This document shows positions 25,988-34,968 of a stretch of 64,000 nucleotides of DNA, in pieces. Position 1 is the stretch's first letter, and each line of letters begins with the position of its first letter. Origin of the DNA: Ilyobacter polytropus DSM 2926. GTDB lineage: Bacteria; Fusobacteriota; Fusobacteriia; Fusobacteriales; Fusobacteriaceae. The position numbers were made by a program, and so were the translations under genes. The notes beneath the pieces were generated by a model that did no database searches, had not been told where the DNA came from, and saw only the letters and a program-made list of their open reading frames with translations. The stretch covers positions 1,178,001-1,242,000 of the forward strand of contig NC_014632.1 of the NCBI RefSeq assembly GCF_000165505.1, written 5' to 3'.

Positions 25988-28165
25988 TTATACTTTATTT
26001 ATGAATTTATCTGCAGCCATAGTCAGGAATTTCTTTTTCCCTATACTAAATTCTACCTCTATTGTTTTGTCATTTATACTTCTCACGATTCCCAAACCAA
26101 ATTTTTTATGAGTAACCTTTTCACCTATAGAATAAGGCAGGTTACTGCTGGATGCTTTTGATTTCCCGTCTCTAATAGGATTAAAATTCTCAATAGAAGA
26201 TTTTACAGAAGATTTCTTTTCTGGAGTTTTTTCTATTTTCTTAACGTTCATTAGCTCTACAAGGTGTCCAGGTATCTCATCCAAAAATCTAGACTGTGTC
26301 CTAAACTGCATCTGTCCATATACAAATCTTTGCTTTGCATAATACATATAAAGTTTTTCTTCGGCTCTTGTTATCGCCACATAGCAGAGTCTTCTCTCTT
26401 CTTCTAGCTGTGTCGGATCATATTCAACCTTTGATCCTGGGAAAACTTCATCTTCAACTCCCACAACAAAAACCACAGGGAATTCAAGACCTTTAGAGTT
26501 ATGTATCGTCATAAGTTTGACATAATCCTGTTCCTCTTCTAGTTTATCTGTAGCACTTATAAGGGCGGTGCTTTCAAGGTATTCACCCAAAGTCAAGTTT
26601 TCCTGATTTTTTTCCATCTCACTTATAGAGTTTCTTAATTCCTCTATATTTTCTATTCGAGACTCTGCTTCCTCACCCAAACTTTCCAAATATGAGAAAT
26701 ACCCTATTGAATTTACAACTCCGTCAAAAATCTCAGAAACCGGCATATACTGGCTTTCTTCTATGAAATTTAAGAGCATCGAATGAAATTCGGACAAGAC
26801 TATCTTTAGATTTTTACTCAGGCCTTCTATCTCTTCTGATCTTCCTAGTGCCTCAAAAATACTTACACCCTTATTTTCAGCAAATTCAGCTATCTTTTCT
26901 ACACTTTTTACACCTATTTTTCTTTTGGGAACATTTAATATTCTCAGTAAGTTTAGAGAATCAAGAGAATTATTTATGACATTCAAGTAAGCCATTATAT
27001 CCTTTATCTCCATCCTCTGATAAAACTGCATACCTCCGAAAACTTTGTATGGAATATTAAATTTTATGAAAAGTTCTTCAAATGCTCTAGACTGGGCATT
27101 TGTTCGGTAAAGTATAGTAAAATCTTTATAATTTCTGTTACTGTTTTTTAGTCTGTTTATCTCCTGAAGAACCAGATAAGCCTCGTGTCGGGCATCATCT
27201 GATTCAAATATTCTTATCAATTCACCTTTATTTTTTTCAGTCCAAAGATTTTTTCCTTTGGAACTCTCGTTGTTTTTTATTATAGAGTTGGCAGCTTCTA
27301 GTATATGGGCAGTGGATCTGTAATTTTGTTCAAGTTTTATTACAAAAGCTTCAGGATAATCCTTTTCAAAATCCAGGATATTCTGTATATTCGCCCCTCT
27401 AAACCCGTAAATACTCTGATCCTCATCTCCTACAACACATATATTTTTATATTTTTCAGCAATTTTATTTATAATCTGATACTGAATATTATTTGTGTCT
27501 TGATATTCATCTACCATTACATACTGATATCTATCCTGAACTTTCTCTCTTATTTTCTGAATGTCCATAAGCCTGTTGGTATTTACTATTATATCAGCAA
27601 AATCCATGGCATTGTTATTCTTAAGTCCAGAATTATATTTCTTGTATACAGAAGAGACCGTCTTATAGCTCTCTAAAAAACCTCTGGAATCTTTTTCATA
27701 CTCTTCAGGAGTAATACCGTCTTCTTTTAGTCTTGATATTATAGAGGCTATCCTTGCAGGAGTTATGCTCTTGTCTGTTATAACCAGTTCCTTCATTATA
27801 TTCTTTATGAGTCTTTTCTGATCGTCTCCGTCATAAATATTAAAGTTTGAATTATAGCCTAGTTCAACTCCATACATTCTGAGAAGTCTTACTCCAAAGG
27901 CGTGAAATGTAGAAACCATAACCCTTTTAGAATCTTCCCCTATAAGAGTTTCAACCCTTTCCCTCATCTCTCTCGCAGCCTTGTTTGTAAAGGTCACAGC
28001 AAGAATTTTATAAGGTGAGATCTCTTTTTCTTTTACCATGTGGGCTATTCTATAGGTGACTGTCCTTGTTTTTCCGCTCCCTGCTCCAGCAAGTATAAGT
28101 ACAGGCCCCTCTACCTTTGAGGCAGCTTTTTTCTGTTCGCTATTCAAATTATCTAATATACTCAT
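25988..28165 (-). CDS. pcrA: UvrD/PcrA-type superfamily 1 DNA helicase
   Basis: This 725-aa ATP-dependent 3'-5' helicase acts in repair and in clearing proteins from DNA. All motifs are visible: Walker A LAGAGSGKTRT, TFTNKAAREM, the motif II region VMVDEYQDTNNIQYQI, GDEDQSIYGFRGA, QNYRST, TIHNSKGLEFPVVF and AITRAEEKLYMYYA. The C-terminal 60 residues hold the usual IGEKVTHKKFGLGIV Tudor-like module found in PcrA. It is separate from the lpx operon by 83 bases. Confidence 0.94.
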   Translation of the reverse strand: MSILDNLNSEQKKAASKVEGPVLILAGAGSGKTRTVTYRIAHMVKEKEISPYKILAVTFTNKAAREMRERVETLIGEDSKRVMVSTFHAFGVRLLRMYGVELGYNSNFNIYDGDDQKRLIKNIMKELVITDKSITPARIASIISRLKEDGITPEEYEKDSRGFLESYKTVSSVYKKYNSGLKNNNAMDFADIIVNTNRLMDIQKIREKVQDRYQYVMVDEYQDTNNIQYQIINKIAEKYKNICVVGDEDQSIYGFRGANIQNILDFEKDYPEAFVIKLEQNYRSTAHILEAANSIIKNNESSKGKNLWTEKNKGELIRIFESDDARHEAYLVLQEINRLKNSNRNYKDFTILYRTNAQSRAFEELFIKFNIPYKVFGGMQFYQRMEIKDIMAYLNVINNSLDSLNLLRILNVPKRKIGVKSVEKIAEFAENKGVSIFEALGRSEEIEGLSKNLKIVLSEFHSMLLNFIEESQYMPVSEIFDGVVNSIGYFSYLESLGEEAESRIENIEELRNSISEMEKNQENLTLGEYLESTALISATDKLEEEQDYVKLMTIHNSKGLEFPVVFVVGVEDEVFPGSKVEYDPTQLEEERRLCYVAITRAEEKLYMYYAKQRFVYGQMQFRTQSRFLDEIPGHLVELMNVKKIEKTPEKKSSVKSSIENFNPIRDGKSKASSSNLPYSIGEKVTHKKFGLGIVRSINDKTIEVEFSIGKKKFLTMAADKFINKV

Positions 28166-28206
28166 TTCTTAATTTCTCCTTAGGCATTATATCATAATAA
28201 ATAGTA

Positions 28207-29436
28207 CTAATCAATTATATAGTCTATGTGAATAATCACGTCTCGAAGCTCATCAAAATCTGAAAGAAGTGAGTATTTCAGGTCATCTGCCAGGGTATGA
28301 GCCTCATAAACTGTCATATCTTTAGGAACTCTTATATGAAAAGAGAGAAATATCTTATGCCCTGATACCCTCATCAATATATCGTGGATATTTTTGATTT
28401 CGGTGTTGTTGTAGACATATTCCTCTATTTTATCAAGAAACTCCTTGTCCTGTTTGTCCAGGATATTGTTAGAAGTTTCCATAATAATGTGAATCCCTTC
28501 TTTACCTATAAATAAGGATACCAAAATACTCATAAGAGTGTCAAATACGGGATTGACATATATTGACAGCATAAGACCAATGACTACACCCATAGATGAT
28601 ACTGCATCACTTCTATGCTCCCTAGCGTCTGCAAGTACAGCATCACTTTTGGTTCGTAGACCTATTCGTTTTTTATATAGATACATATAATATTTTACAA
28701 CAACTGAGAAAAGGGCAACATAAATTGTTATTTTGAGAGGTTTAACAAAATCTACCCCTTTTATCAGTGACAATACACTATCTCTTACCAGCTCAAAGGC
28801 AGTAATAACAAGTAAAACCCCAACAATATTTCCCGCTATACTCTCTATTTTTTCATGTCCGTATGGATGGTCTTCATCTTCTGGTATATTTCCAAAGTAT
28901 ACACTAAGAAGTATAACTATAGATCCTACTACATCTGAAATTGAATGAAAACCGTCAGCAACAAGGGCCCTACTTTTTCCAAATATACCTACTATGATTT
29001 TAAAAACCGATAAAAGTACATTTACAAATATCGATATCCAAGTCCCTTTTACACTATCTTTCAGTCTTTCATTTTTTTTCTGTATTCCGTGATATATCAT
29101 CTTATTTTTTACTATAGAAAATCCCTTTTTTTCAAAATAGCTTTCTTCGATGATATCCTCGATTATCAGAGAATCTACGCCATGTTTCAGAGCATAGTTA
29201 ATTACATGATCAAGAAGTTTTGTTCCCAGAGACTGATATCTTTTTTCTTTTTTTACAAGTATTCTTTTTAGGATATAACCCTCTGAAGTTTCAAGTATAA
29301 AAGCATAGGCAGATATATCTTTTTTATCTGTCAAAAGAAAATATTTTCCTTTTTCTTCATAAATAAACTCAGTATCCATCTCCCTCAATGTCGACAGATT
29401 GTCTGCTAGTTCTCGTCCGCTCAAAACTCTATACAC
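28207..29436 (-). CDS. Cation diffusion facilitator fused to an N-terminal GNAT acetyltransferase-like domain
   Basis: This is a 409-aa two-part protein. Residues 1-125 look like a GNAT domain: a strand-rich start, then LKRILVKKEKRYQSLGTKLLDHVI with the R/Q-x-x-G-x-G/S-type CoA loop, and ESYFEKKGF near the end. Residues 128-409 are a CDF transporter with six hydrophobic segments, metal site VADGFHSISDVV (DxxHxxxD), HPYGHEKIE, AREHRSDAVSS (HxxxD), and a cytoplasmic C-terminal dimer domain. It probably exports Zn, Fe or Mn. The fusion is in one unbroken frame. It stands alone between pcrA and the SRP RNA. Confidence 0.87.
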   Translation of the reverse strand: MYRVLSGRELADNLSTLREMDTEFIYEEKGKYFLLTDKKDISAYAFILETSEGYILKRILVKKEKRYQSLGTKLLDHVINYALKHGVDSLIIEDIIEESYFEKKGFSIVKNKMIYHGIQKKNERLKDSVKGTWISIFVNVLLSVFKIIVGIFGKSRALVADGFHSISDVVGSIVILLSVYFGNIPEDEDHPYGHEKIESIAGNIVGVLLVITAFELVRDSVLSLIKGVDFVKPLKITIYVALFSVVVKYYMYLYKKRIGLRTKSDAVLADAREHRSDAVSSMGVVIGLMLSIYVNPVFDTLMSILVSLFIGKEGIHIIMETSNNILDKQDKEFLDKIEEYVYNNTEIKNIHDILMRVSGHKIFLSFHIRVPKDMTVYEAHTLADDLKYSLLSDFDELRDVIIHIDYIID

Positions 29437-29519
29437 AGTCTACCTCCCTTTATTTATAAAAATAGAGAAGAATATTTATTATTCTTCTCCCTCCAAAATT
29501 ATTTATATACAAAAAATAA

Positions 29520-29715
29520 AAAAAAAGTGTCGTGAAACGACCTTCGAAAAGAGCCGATCCGCAACACCCGAAGTAACAGGCTTAGTGCTGCTTCCTTCCA
29601 GATCTGACACGGTTCACCGGCACTTCGCCGTGCGGGACTCTTTTCTCCAATCGGGTTCACCTCTACAAAGCTGTAGATTATGAGGTAACGCTTATCTACC
29701 TCGGCTATCACGACA
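29520..29715 (-). ncRNA. ffs: Signal recognition particle RNA (extended form)
   Basis: On the minus strand, 29608-29590 reads GTCAGATCTGGAAGGAAGC, the hallmark of SRP RNA domain IV, with CAGCACTAAG following. The flanking arms pair as CCGCA / TGCGG and AAGAG / CTCTT, giving a core hairpin of about 105 bases. Beyond the core, GTCGTGA at the 5' end pairs with TCACGAC near the 3' end, and the 5' arm holds a GAGGTAGATAAGCGTTACCTC hairpin resembling an Alu-like region. A run of nine T residues ends the gene. This indicates a long SRP RNA of about 190 bases rather than the 100-base 4.5S form. Confidence 0.9.
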
Positions 29716-29772
29716 GGTATAAATATATCATAATTTTAAAGATGAGTCAATAACTTTTTATTCCTATACCCT

Positions 29773-31140
29773 CTAATAAATGAATATTTTAGCCATCCCC
29801 AGAAAAATGAAAAATCCTAAAGCATCTGTTATCATTGTCAAAAGTATAGAACTTCCAACAGCAGGGTCTGTGTTCATTTTTTTCAGAAAAAGAGGAATCA
29901 TTGTTCCGCAAAGTCCGGCTATAGCAAAGTTAACAAGAATGGCTATTCCCATTATTATTGAAATTTTGAAATTTTTAAACCACATATAAGATCCACTAGC
30001 AACCAGAACTGCAAAGATAAATCCATTCATAACTGCAACAAGTATTTCCTTTACAAGACTCTGTAACCAGTTACTGTTGTCAACATCTCCAACTGCAAGC
30101 TGTCTGACCATTACGGTAAGGGCCTGATTTCCAGTATTTCCTCCCATAGAAGCCACGATAGGCATGAGAACGGCCAGAGCAGGCAGACCCTCTATAGTCC
30201 CCTGAAATCTCCCGATTACCGAAGCTGCAAAAAATGCAGTACACATATTTAGAAACTGCCACTTTCCTCTGTTTCTAGATACGTTCAAGACTATCTTTCC
30301 AGTTTCTACATCTTCGTCTACACCGGCAAAGTTATATATCTGTTCTGTAGCAATTTCCTGTACTATATCATATATATCATCCATAGTAATTCTACCTAAT
30401 AGATATCCATGGTCATCTACTACTGGAATTGCTGAGAGGTCATATTCTCTAAATAATTTTGCCACATCTTCTATATCATCTACATCTCGTACATATCTCG
30501 GTTTATATTTTTCAGGAGATTTTATTATGAGTTCCTTGAAACTATTATTTAGATCAAAAAGTATAATATCTTCCAATGATATGGTGGCCACAAGATTCTT
30601 ATAATCTCCAGTTATGAAAACACTAGAAACATTTTCTAGTTCTCCGTTTACTTTTAAAATTCTAAATCTTTCTATTGTCTCCTTAACTGTTTCAGAGTCA
30701 CTTGCTACAAATACCTCAGTCTGCATGTATGCCCCGGCCTGGTCTTCTTCATAACTTTTTAGAAGTTGTATCTCTTCTTGCTCCTTGTAATCTAGACCTT
30801 CTAGTATCTCTGCAGCCAGTTCTTCATCGATATCTTCTATATCTTGGAGGAGGTCTGTAGCATCATCTGACTCTAGTCTTTTGATTGTACTTACAAGTTT
30901 TTTTACTGACAGAGCTTCTAAAGCTTCTTCTAAAACATTTTCACTGAGACTAAGCAGTATGTCTCCTAGATCCTTACTCGGCATTCTTTTTATATATTCT
31001 AAAAATTTTTCCTTATCTAATTTTCTAAGCCTGATAAATATTTTTGAAAGTTCAGAATAGTGAAGTCGTTTCTCTCTCTGATTTCTTAAAAAAGCTTCAA
31101 GCATATCTACTAACTGGTTTAAATCTCTTCCTATACGCAT
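29773..31140 (-). CDS. mgtE: MgtE-family magnesium transporter
   Basis: This 455-aa protein has an N-terminal superhelical MgtE_N domain (about 20-130), paired CBS domains (about 135-265; VDDHGYLLGRITMDDI is visible) and five transmembrane helices at the C-terminus. Signature residues include PIVASMGGNTGNQALTVMVR in the pore region. Such transporters import Mg2+ down its gradient and are gated by Mg2+ binding to the cytoplasmic domains. No Mg riboswitch is apparent in its 210-base leader. Confidence 0.95.
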   Translation of the reverse strand: MRIGRDLNQLVDMLEAFLRNQREKRLHYSELSKIFIRLRKLDKEKFLEYIKRMPSKDLGDILLSLSENVLEEALEALSVKKLVSTIKRLESDDATDLLQDIEDIDEELAAEILEGLDYKEQEEIQLLKSYEEDQAGAYMQTEVFVASDSETVKETIERFRILKVNGELENVSSVFITGDYKNLVATISLEDIILFDLNNSFKELIIKSPEKYKPRYVRDVDDIEDVAKLFREYDLSAIPVVDDHGYLLGRITMDDIYDIVQEIATEQIYNFAGVDEDVETGKIVLNVSRNRGKWQFLNMCTAFFAASVIGRFQGTIEGLPALAVLMPIVASMGGNTGNQALTVMVRQLAVGDVDNSNWLQSLVKEILVAVMNGFIFAVLVASGSYMWFKNFKISIIMGIAILVNFAIAGLCGTMIPLFLKKMNTDPAVGSSILLTMITDALGFFIFLGMAKIFIY

Positions 31141-31317
31141 ACTTCCACCTGCCTTCCTGTGAGATAATTATGACTAGTTTTTTATGTTAGAATTAAAACG
31201 GGCGCATTAAATTATAAACTCAAATCCTTATTTTAACAAGGGGAAATTATATTTTAATTAATTTCTTATCATTACCTTATCTTATAAAATATTTTTTTAC
31301 TTTTCCATTTGATATAT

Positions 31318-31345
31318 CAAAAAACCTGCCTTTATCAGGCAGGTT
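31318..31345 (-). terminator. Terminator after the 568-aa membrane protein gene
   Basis: AACCTGCC / GGCAGGTT with a 7-base loop and a minus-strand run of six T, five bases beyond the stop codon. Confidence 0.88.
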
Positions 31346-31350
31346 AAACT

Positions 31351-33057
31351 TTAAAATGTTTTTTTTATTAAATTCTCAGCATCAAGTCCGGTATTTTTTT
31401 TAATTTCAGCTAGTATAGTCTTTACTTCTTGGGAATTTTCATTTAATTTTTCCTCTATACTTTCCCCAAAGCCATTACTCTCCTCTTTTATCTGATCAAA
31501 ATACTCTTGACCTTTTTCTCCATATTTCTCTTGAAGAGTACTAGCAACCAGTTCACCGTTTGATTCAAAAGAGTTTTTAAGTGAGGCTGCCAATTTTTCA
31601 GGTAGGTTACTGTTGATTTTTAGCCTTTTATTGATGTTATCATACTGATAATTTGCTTTTATATCTTTCAGATTATTTATAGCTTCTGAGAAAATAATAT
31701 CTATAATTTCCTGTCCACTGACTTTTACACTCTCGTTAGAGCTAAAGTCCAATATTTCTAACTCTCCTGTCAAAACAGGGGTATTCCCCTTTATACTTAG
31801 CTTTTGGTCTAGGTTAAATACAGCATCACCAAAAGAAATATCTTTTAAAAATTCTGAAAGCCTTAAATTTACCAGTTTTAGATTCAGCTGCTGTTCATTT
31901 GAAATCAGATCTACAAAGCCATCAATATCAACCTTAGAATCACCAGTAATCCCATTGATATTAAAATCAATTGGCCCTCTGCTTTTGGCAGGATCGCTCG
32001 GTATATTTGTAGCCTGACCCTCTATAGATACTCCGGCTATATTCATAGTCATTCTCGCCTTTTCTACAAAGACATCCACAGGGGGCTTTTCTTTTTCCCC
32101 TTCGCTGCTTTTTATTTTTTCACTTATTCCGTTAAAATCATTGGCCACTTTATAGATACTATCTCCTAATTCCTGACCCAGAATACGATTAATAAGATCT
32201 TCCAGCCCCTTTGAATCCATTTTAATTAGGTTAGAAATCTGATTTTTATCCATAAGCGTTAGTTCTTTATATTTTTCAGGAAGCGCCCTTAGTTCGTCCA
32301 AGTCTTTTTCAAACTCTTTTTTATCTGCTTCCATACTTTTGTATAATTTATCTGCCTCAGAATATATTTCTTTTAATTCCTTTTCTTTCCCAATTATTTC
32401 AAAGGGATTTTTTGTTGATTTTATATCTTCTACTAATTTTTCAGCTTTTACTTTCAAATCTTCAATTTTATTTTTATTTTCATTTGTTTTGAGTTTGTTT
32501 TCCCAGTACTCTTTTTTCTTAGATATTTTCTCACTGTCTTGCTGGTATTCTGCAGAAAGCTGGCTGTCAAAGTTGTTTATTACCCTGTCTAGTTCATTTC
32601 TTATAAGTTCCTGAGGAGATAATTTTTCAATCTCACTTTTCTTAAGATTTCCCATAAGTTCTTCATAAGACGAACTCTCTTTTGATATATCAGGGGTAAG
32701 CCCTGCTACTTTACCATCTTTTTCTCTGTCAGTTCCAAATTTTATTCCCTTTAGAAAAATGTCTTTTACAATGACACTTTCTTCTAATATATCTCCAAGA
32801 TCCACATCTACAGACAAGCCTTCAGCCTCTAAAAGGTTTTTACTGGTATCTCTCACATCTGATACCTGTATTCTCCCTGTTGTAAGTTCATTACCAAAAA
32901 CTCCATAATTTAGTTTATCAACTTCAACCAGAGCTTTATTAACCTTAGTAGCTTCTTTTTCTACTATCCTAGTTATTATTATGTTTCTTATAAAATATGC
33001 TGCTACTATGACAATTAAAAAAATAATTAATATTTTTCCAGTTAGTTTTTTAAGCAC
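31351..33057 (-). CDS. TIGR03545/AsmA-like envelope protein with coiled coils
   Basis: This 568-aa protein has a single N-terminal membrane anchor (ILIIFLIVIVAAYFI, about 10-24). Next is an AsmA-like beta region in which the short phrase ELTTGRIQVSDV begins the repeat-type domain. A lysine/glutamate-rich coiled-coil stretch covers about residues 120-290, and a C-terminal beta-rich part resembles AsmA/DUF748 segments. By overall plan I place it near TIGR03545, a rare family limited to bacteria with an outer membrane. AsmA-like proteins may move lipids between membranes, but no function is proven here. GTG start with AGGAG 8 bases upstream. Confidence 0.65.
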   Translation of the reverse strand: MLKKLTGKILIIFLIVIVAAYFIRNIIITRIVEKEATKVNKALVEVDKLNYGVFGNELTTGRIQVSDVRDTSKNLLEAEGLSVDVDLGDILEESVIVKDIFLKGIKFGTDREKDGKVAGLTPDISKESSSYEELMGNLKKSEIEKLSPQELIRNELDRVINNFDSQLSAEYQQDSEKISKKKEYWENKLKTNENKNKIEDLKVKAEKLVEDIKSTKNPFEIIGKEKELKEIYSEADKLYKSMEADKKEFEKDLDELRALPEKYKELTLMDKNQISNLIKMDSKGLEDLINRILGQELGDSIYKVANDFNGISEKIKSSEGEKEKPPVDVFVEKARMTMNIAGVSIEGQATNIPSDPAKSRGPIDFNINGITGDSKVDIDGFVDLISNEQQLNLKLVNLRLSEFLKDISFGDAVFNLDQKLSIKGNTPVLTGELEILDFSSNESVKVSGQEIIDIIFSEAINNLKDIKANYQYDNINKRLKINSNLPEKLAASLKNSFESNGELVASTLQEKYGEKGQEYFDQIKEESNGFGESIEEKLNENSQEVKTILAEIKKNTGLDAENLIKKTF

Positions 33058-33180
33058 GTCTTCATCTCCTTATTGTTTATATTTTTCACTTCAAAACTAT
33101 TAGTCGTTTAACTAAGGTTTTTTGTCTAAATTTAAATACTTCACTTAGACAATCTCGGTTAAGCTTTTTAATTTAAGTTT

Positions 33181-33957
33181 TTACTTATATTTTTTCAAAA
33201 CAACTCTTTGCTTACCTTTCTTACTGACTCCAGTCACTTTTTCAAAGATAAATTTACCTTTTCTCCTAACTGTAATTATATCACCGTCTTTTATAGATGC
33301 ATCTTTTTCACGTCTCACAGAATAATTCAAACTGACAGTCCCTTCTCTTATCAATTCTGTAGCCTGAGATCTCGATTTTTCAGTAATAGCTGCAACTATA
33401 CTGTCTAAACGAAGGGAAGAGACCAGATATGTTATTTCTTCAAATTCCATTTCAGGTATATTTTTTTCCTCTGTCTCAGACACTTCTACCTTTATTTTAC
33501 CTATAACTTTTAAATTGTTTTCTAAAAAATTAAATAAATCTCTGAAAATAACTCCGTAGCACACTCCTTCCTTGACTATCAGGTCGCCTAGCATCTCTCT
33601 CTTTATTCCTAGCCCCATTATAGCCGCCAGAAAGTGTCTGTGCTCCAACTCTTTAAATTTTGATCCTCCTCTTATTTCAAAATAAGCAAAAGGATAATCT
33701 TCGAAGTATTCTCCGTAAGCTAATGGCTTTATCAGAATAACTCTTTTTTCAGACTCCTGTTTCACTCCCTTACTCTCCACCTCTATACCCAGTGAATTTT
33801 TCATATTTTCAAGAGTACTCCACACCTCAGGTGGAAAAAATATTTTTGTATGTATAGGATATTGTATTTTTTTACACAGTTCTATATCTTCATAGAGTGA
33901 TGCAAGTGCACCTGTATCATCTAATGTAAAATTATTTAAAAAATTTTTTTTATCCAA
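33181..33957 (-). CDS. YlmH-like RNA-binding protein with S4 domain
   Basis: This 258-aa protein resembles YlmH, a protein near the division cluster of Gram-positives that is linked to ribosome-associated quality control and cell division. The C-terminal S4 domain (about 180-240) contains LRLDSIVAAITEKSRSQAT and KDGDIITVRRKGKF. The middle contains HRHFLAAIMGLGIKREMLGD, the YlmH hallmark. The start appears to be TTG at 33957, with AAGGCGG upstream. It is divergent from pssA. Confidence 0.85.
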   Translation of the reverse strand: MDKKNFLNNFTLDDTGALASLYEDIELCKKIQYPIHTKIFFPPEVWSTLENMKNSLGIEVESKGVKQESEKRVILIKPLAYGEYFEDYPFAYFEIRGGSKFKELEHRHFLAAIMGLGIKREMLGDLIVKEGVCYGVIFRDLFNFLENNLKVIGKIKVEVSETEEKNIPEMEFEEITYLVSSLRLDSIVAAITEKSRSQATELIREGTVSLNYSVRREKDASIKDGDIITVRRKGKFIFEKVTGVSKKGKQRVVLKKYK

Positions 33958-34032
33958 AATTTACCGCCTTATAAATTTATTTTAATTTAGACTCAAGCCC
34001 CATTTCACGGTTTTTAAAGAGGAGTCATTATA

Positions 34033-34061
34033 TTGATTTTATCTTATTTGTATGTTAAAAT
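34033..34061 (+). promoter_or_regulatory. Promoter of pssA
   Basis: TTGATT and TAAAAT are separated by 17 bases, 40 bases before the pssA ATG. Confidence 0.7.
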
Positions 34062-34100
34062 CAAATCACTTTATAAGCACAGGAAAGGTGATAAAAAAAA

Positions 34101-34802
34101 ATGAACAGAATAGAAAGAAAATATCTGGCACCAAATGCTATAACAGCTGCTAACATGCTCTTAGGATATATAAGCATTACCATGTCCATTAAAGGCAATT
34201 TTACACAAGCTGCATGGTTTATTGTACTTGCAATGGTCTGTGACGGATTAGACGGACAGACAGCTAGAAGACTAGAAGCATATAGTGAATTTGGAAAGGA
34301 GTTCGATTCTTTTTGTGACGCCATTTCTTTTGGACTGGCACCTAGTATACTGGCTTACTCACTTTTAAACATTTATTCAACTATAACTCATATAATCATA
34401 CCAATTTCTTTTATATACGCTTTATGTGGAGTTATGAGACTAGTAAAATTCAATATTGTTACAACTGCATCAGATGAAAAAGATGATTTTAGCGGTATGC
34501 CTATTCCTACGGGGGCTGCCATAGTTTGTTCTTATTATCTTTTCAGTCATTATTTATTTGGAAAGCTTATGTATATAGAAATTTTTCAGATTGTTACAAT
34601 TATATCTGCAATATTAATGGTAAGCACTATACCATTTAAAACTCCCGATAAAACTTTTAAGTTTATTCCAAAAAAACTTAGAATACCTTGCTTTATCGGT
34701 GTTATTATTACTATAAAATATGCCCTCTTTGTTGTTACTTTTACTTATGTTATGATAAATTTATTTAATCATATGCAGAGCATAAATTCCGCTGAAAATT
34801 AA
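34101..34802 (+). CDS. pssA: CDP-diacylglycerol--serine O-phosphatidyltransferase
   Basis: This 233-aa integral membrane enzyme makes phosphatidylserine from CDP-diacylglycerol and serine. The CDP-alcohol phosphotransferase motif DGLDGQTARR...GKEFDSFCD is complete (residues about 50-76). Five or six further hydrophobic segments follow. PssA rather than PgsA is favoured by NAITAANMLLGYISI at the N-terminus and the FSGMPIPTGAA block near 132. No decarboxylase gene is beside it. AGGAAAGG lies 10 bases before the ATG. Confidence 0.93.
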   Translation: MNRIERKYLAPNAITAANMLLGYISITMSIKGNFTQAAWFIVLAMVCDGLDGQTARRLEAYSEFGKEFDSFCDAISFGLAPSILAYSLLNIYSTITHIIIPISFIYALCGVMRLVKFNIVTTASDEKDDFSGMPIPTGAAIVCSYYLFSHYLFGKLMYIEIFQIVTIISAILMVSTIPFKTPDKTFKFIPKKLRIPCFIGVIITIKYALFVVTFTYVMINLFNHMQSINSAEN

Positions 34803-34804
34803 AT

Positions 34805-34824
34805 AAGAGCCGAGAGGCTCTTTT
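34805..34824 (+). terminator. Terminator of pssA
   Basis: AAGAGCC / GGCTCTT with a GAGA loop and a short T-run, directly after the stop codon. Confidence 0.85.
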
Positions 34825-34894
34825 AATTTGATTCAGCTAAAATTATAAGTTGTTTTTCATTCATTTATTTTAATATCCATAATATTTTTCATTC

Positions 34895-34923
34895 TTGATA
34901 CAGTTTATTCTTTATGTTATAAT
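34895..34923 (+). promoter_or_regulatory. Promoter of the ClC channel gene
   Basis: TTGATA and a perfect TATAAT are separated by 17 bases. A predicted start near 34930 leaves room for the ribosome site before the ATG at 34969 but not for an ATG at 34942. Confidence 0.8.
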
Positions 34924-34968
34924 CTAGCAAACACTGTAAAGTTGAATTTCACAAGGAGTGGACAAATT

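Noticed and set aside
29399-29711. Open frames on both strands across the SRP RNA gene
   Set aside because: The region is fully explained by the RNA; the frames have no ribosome sites.
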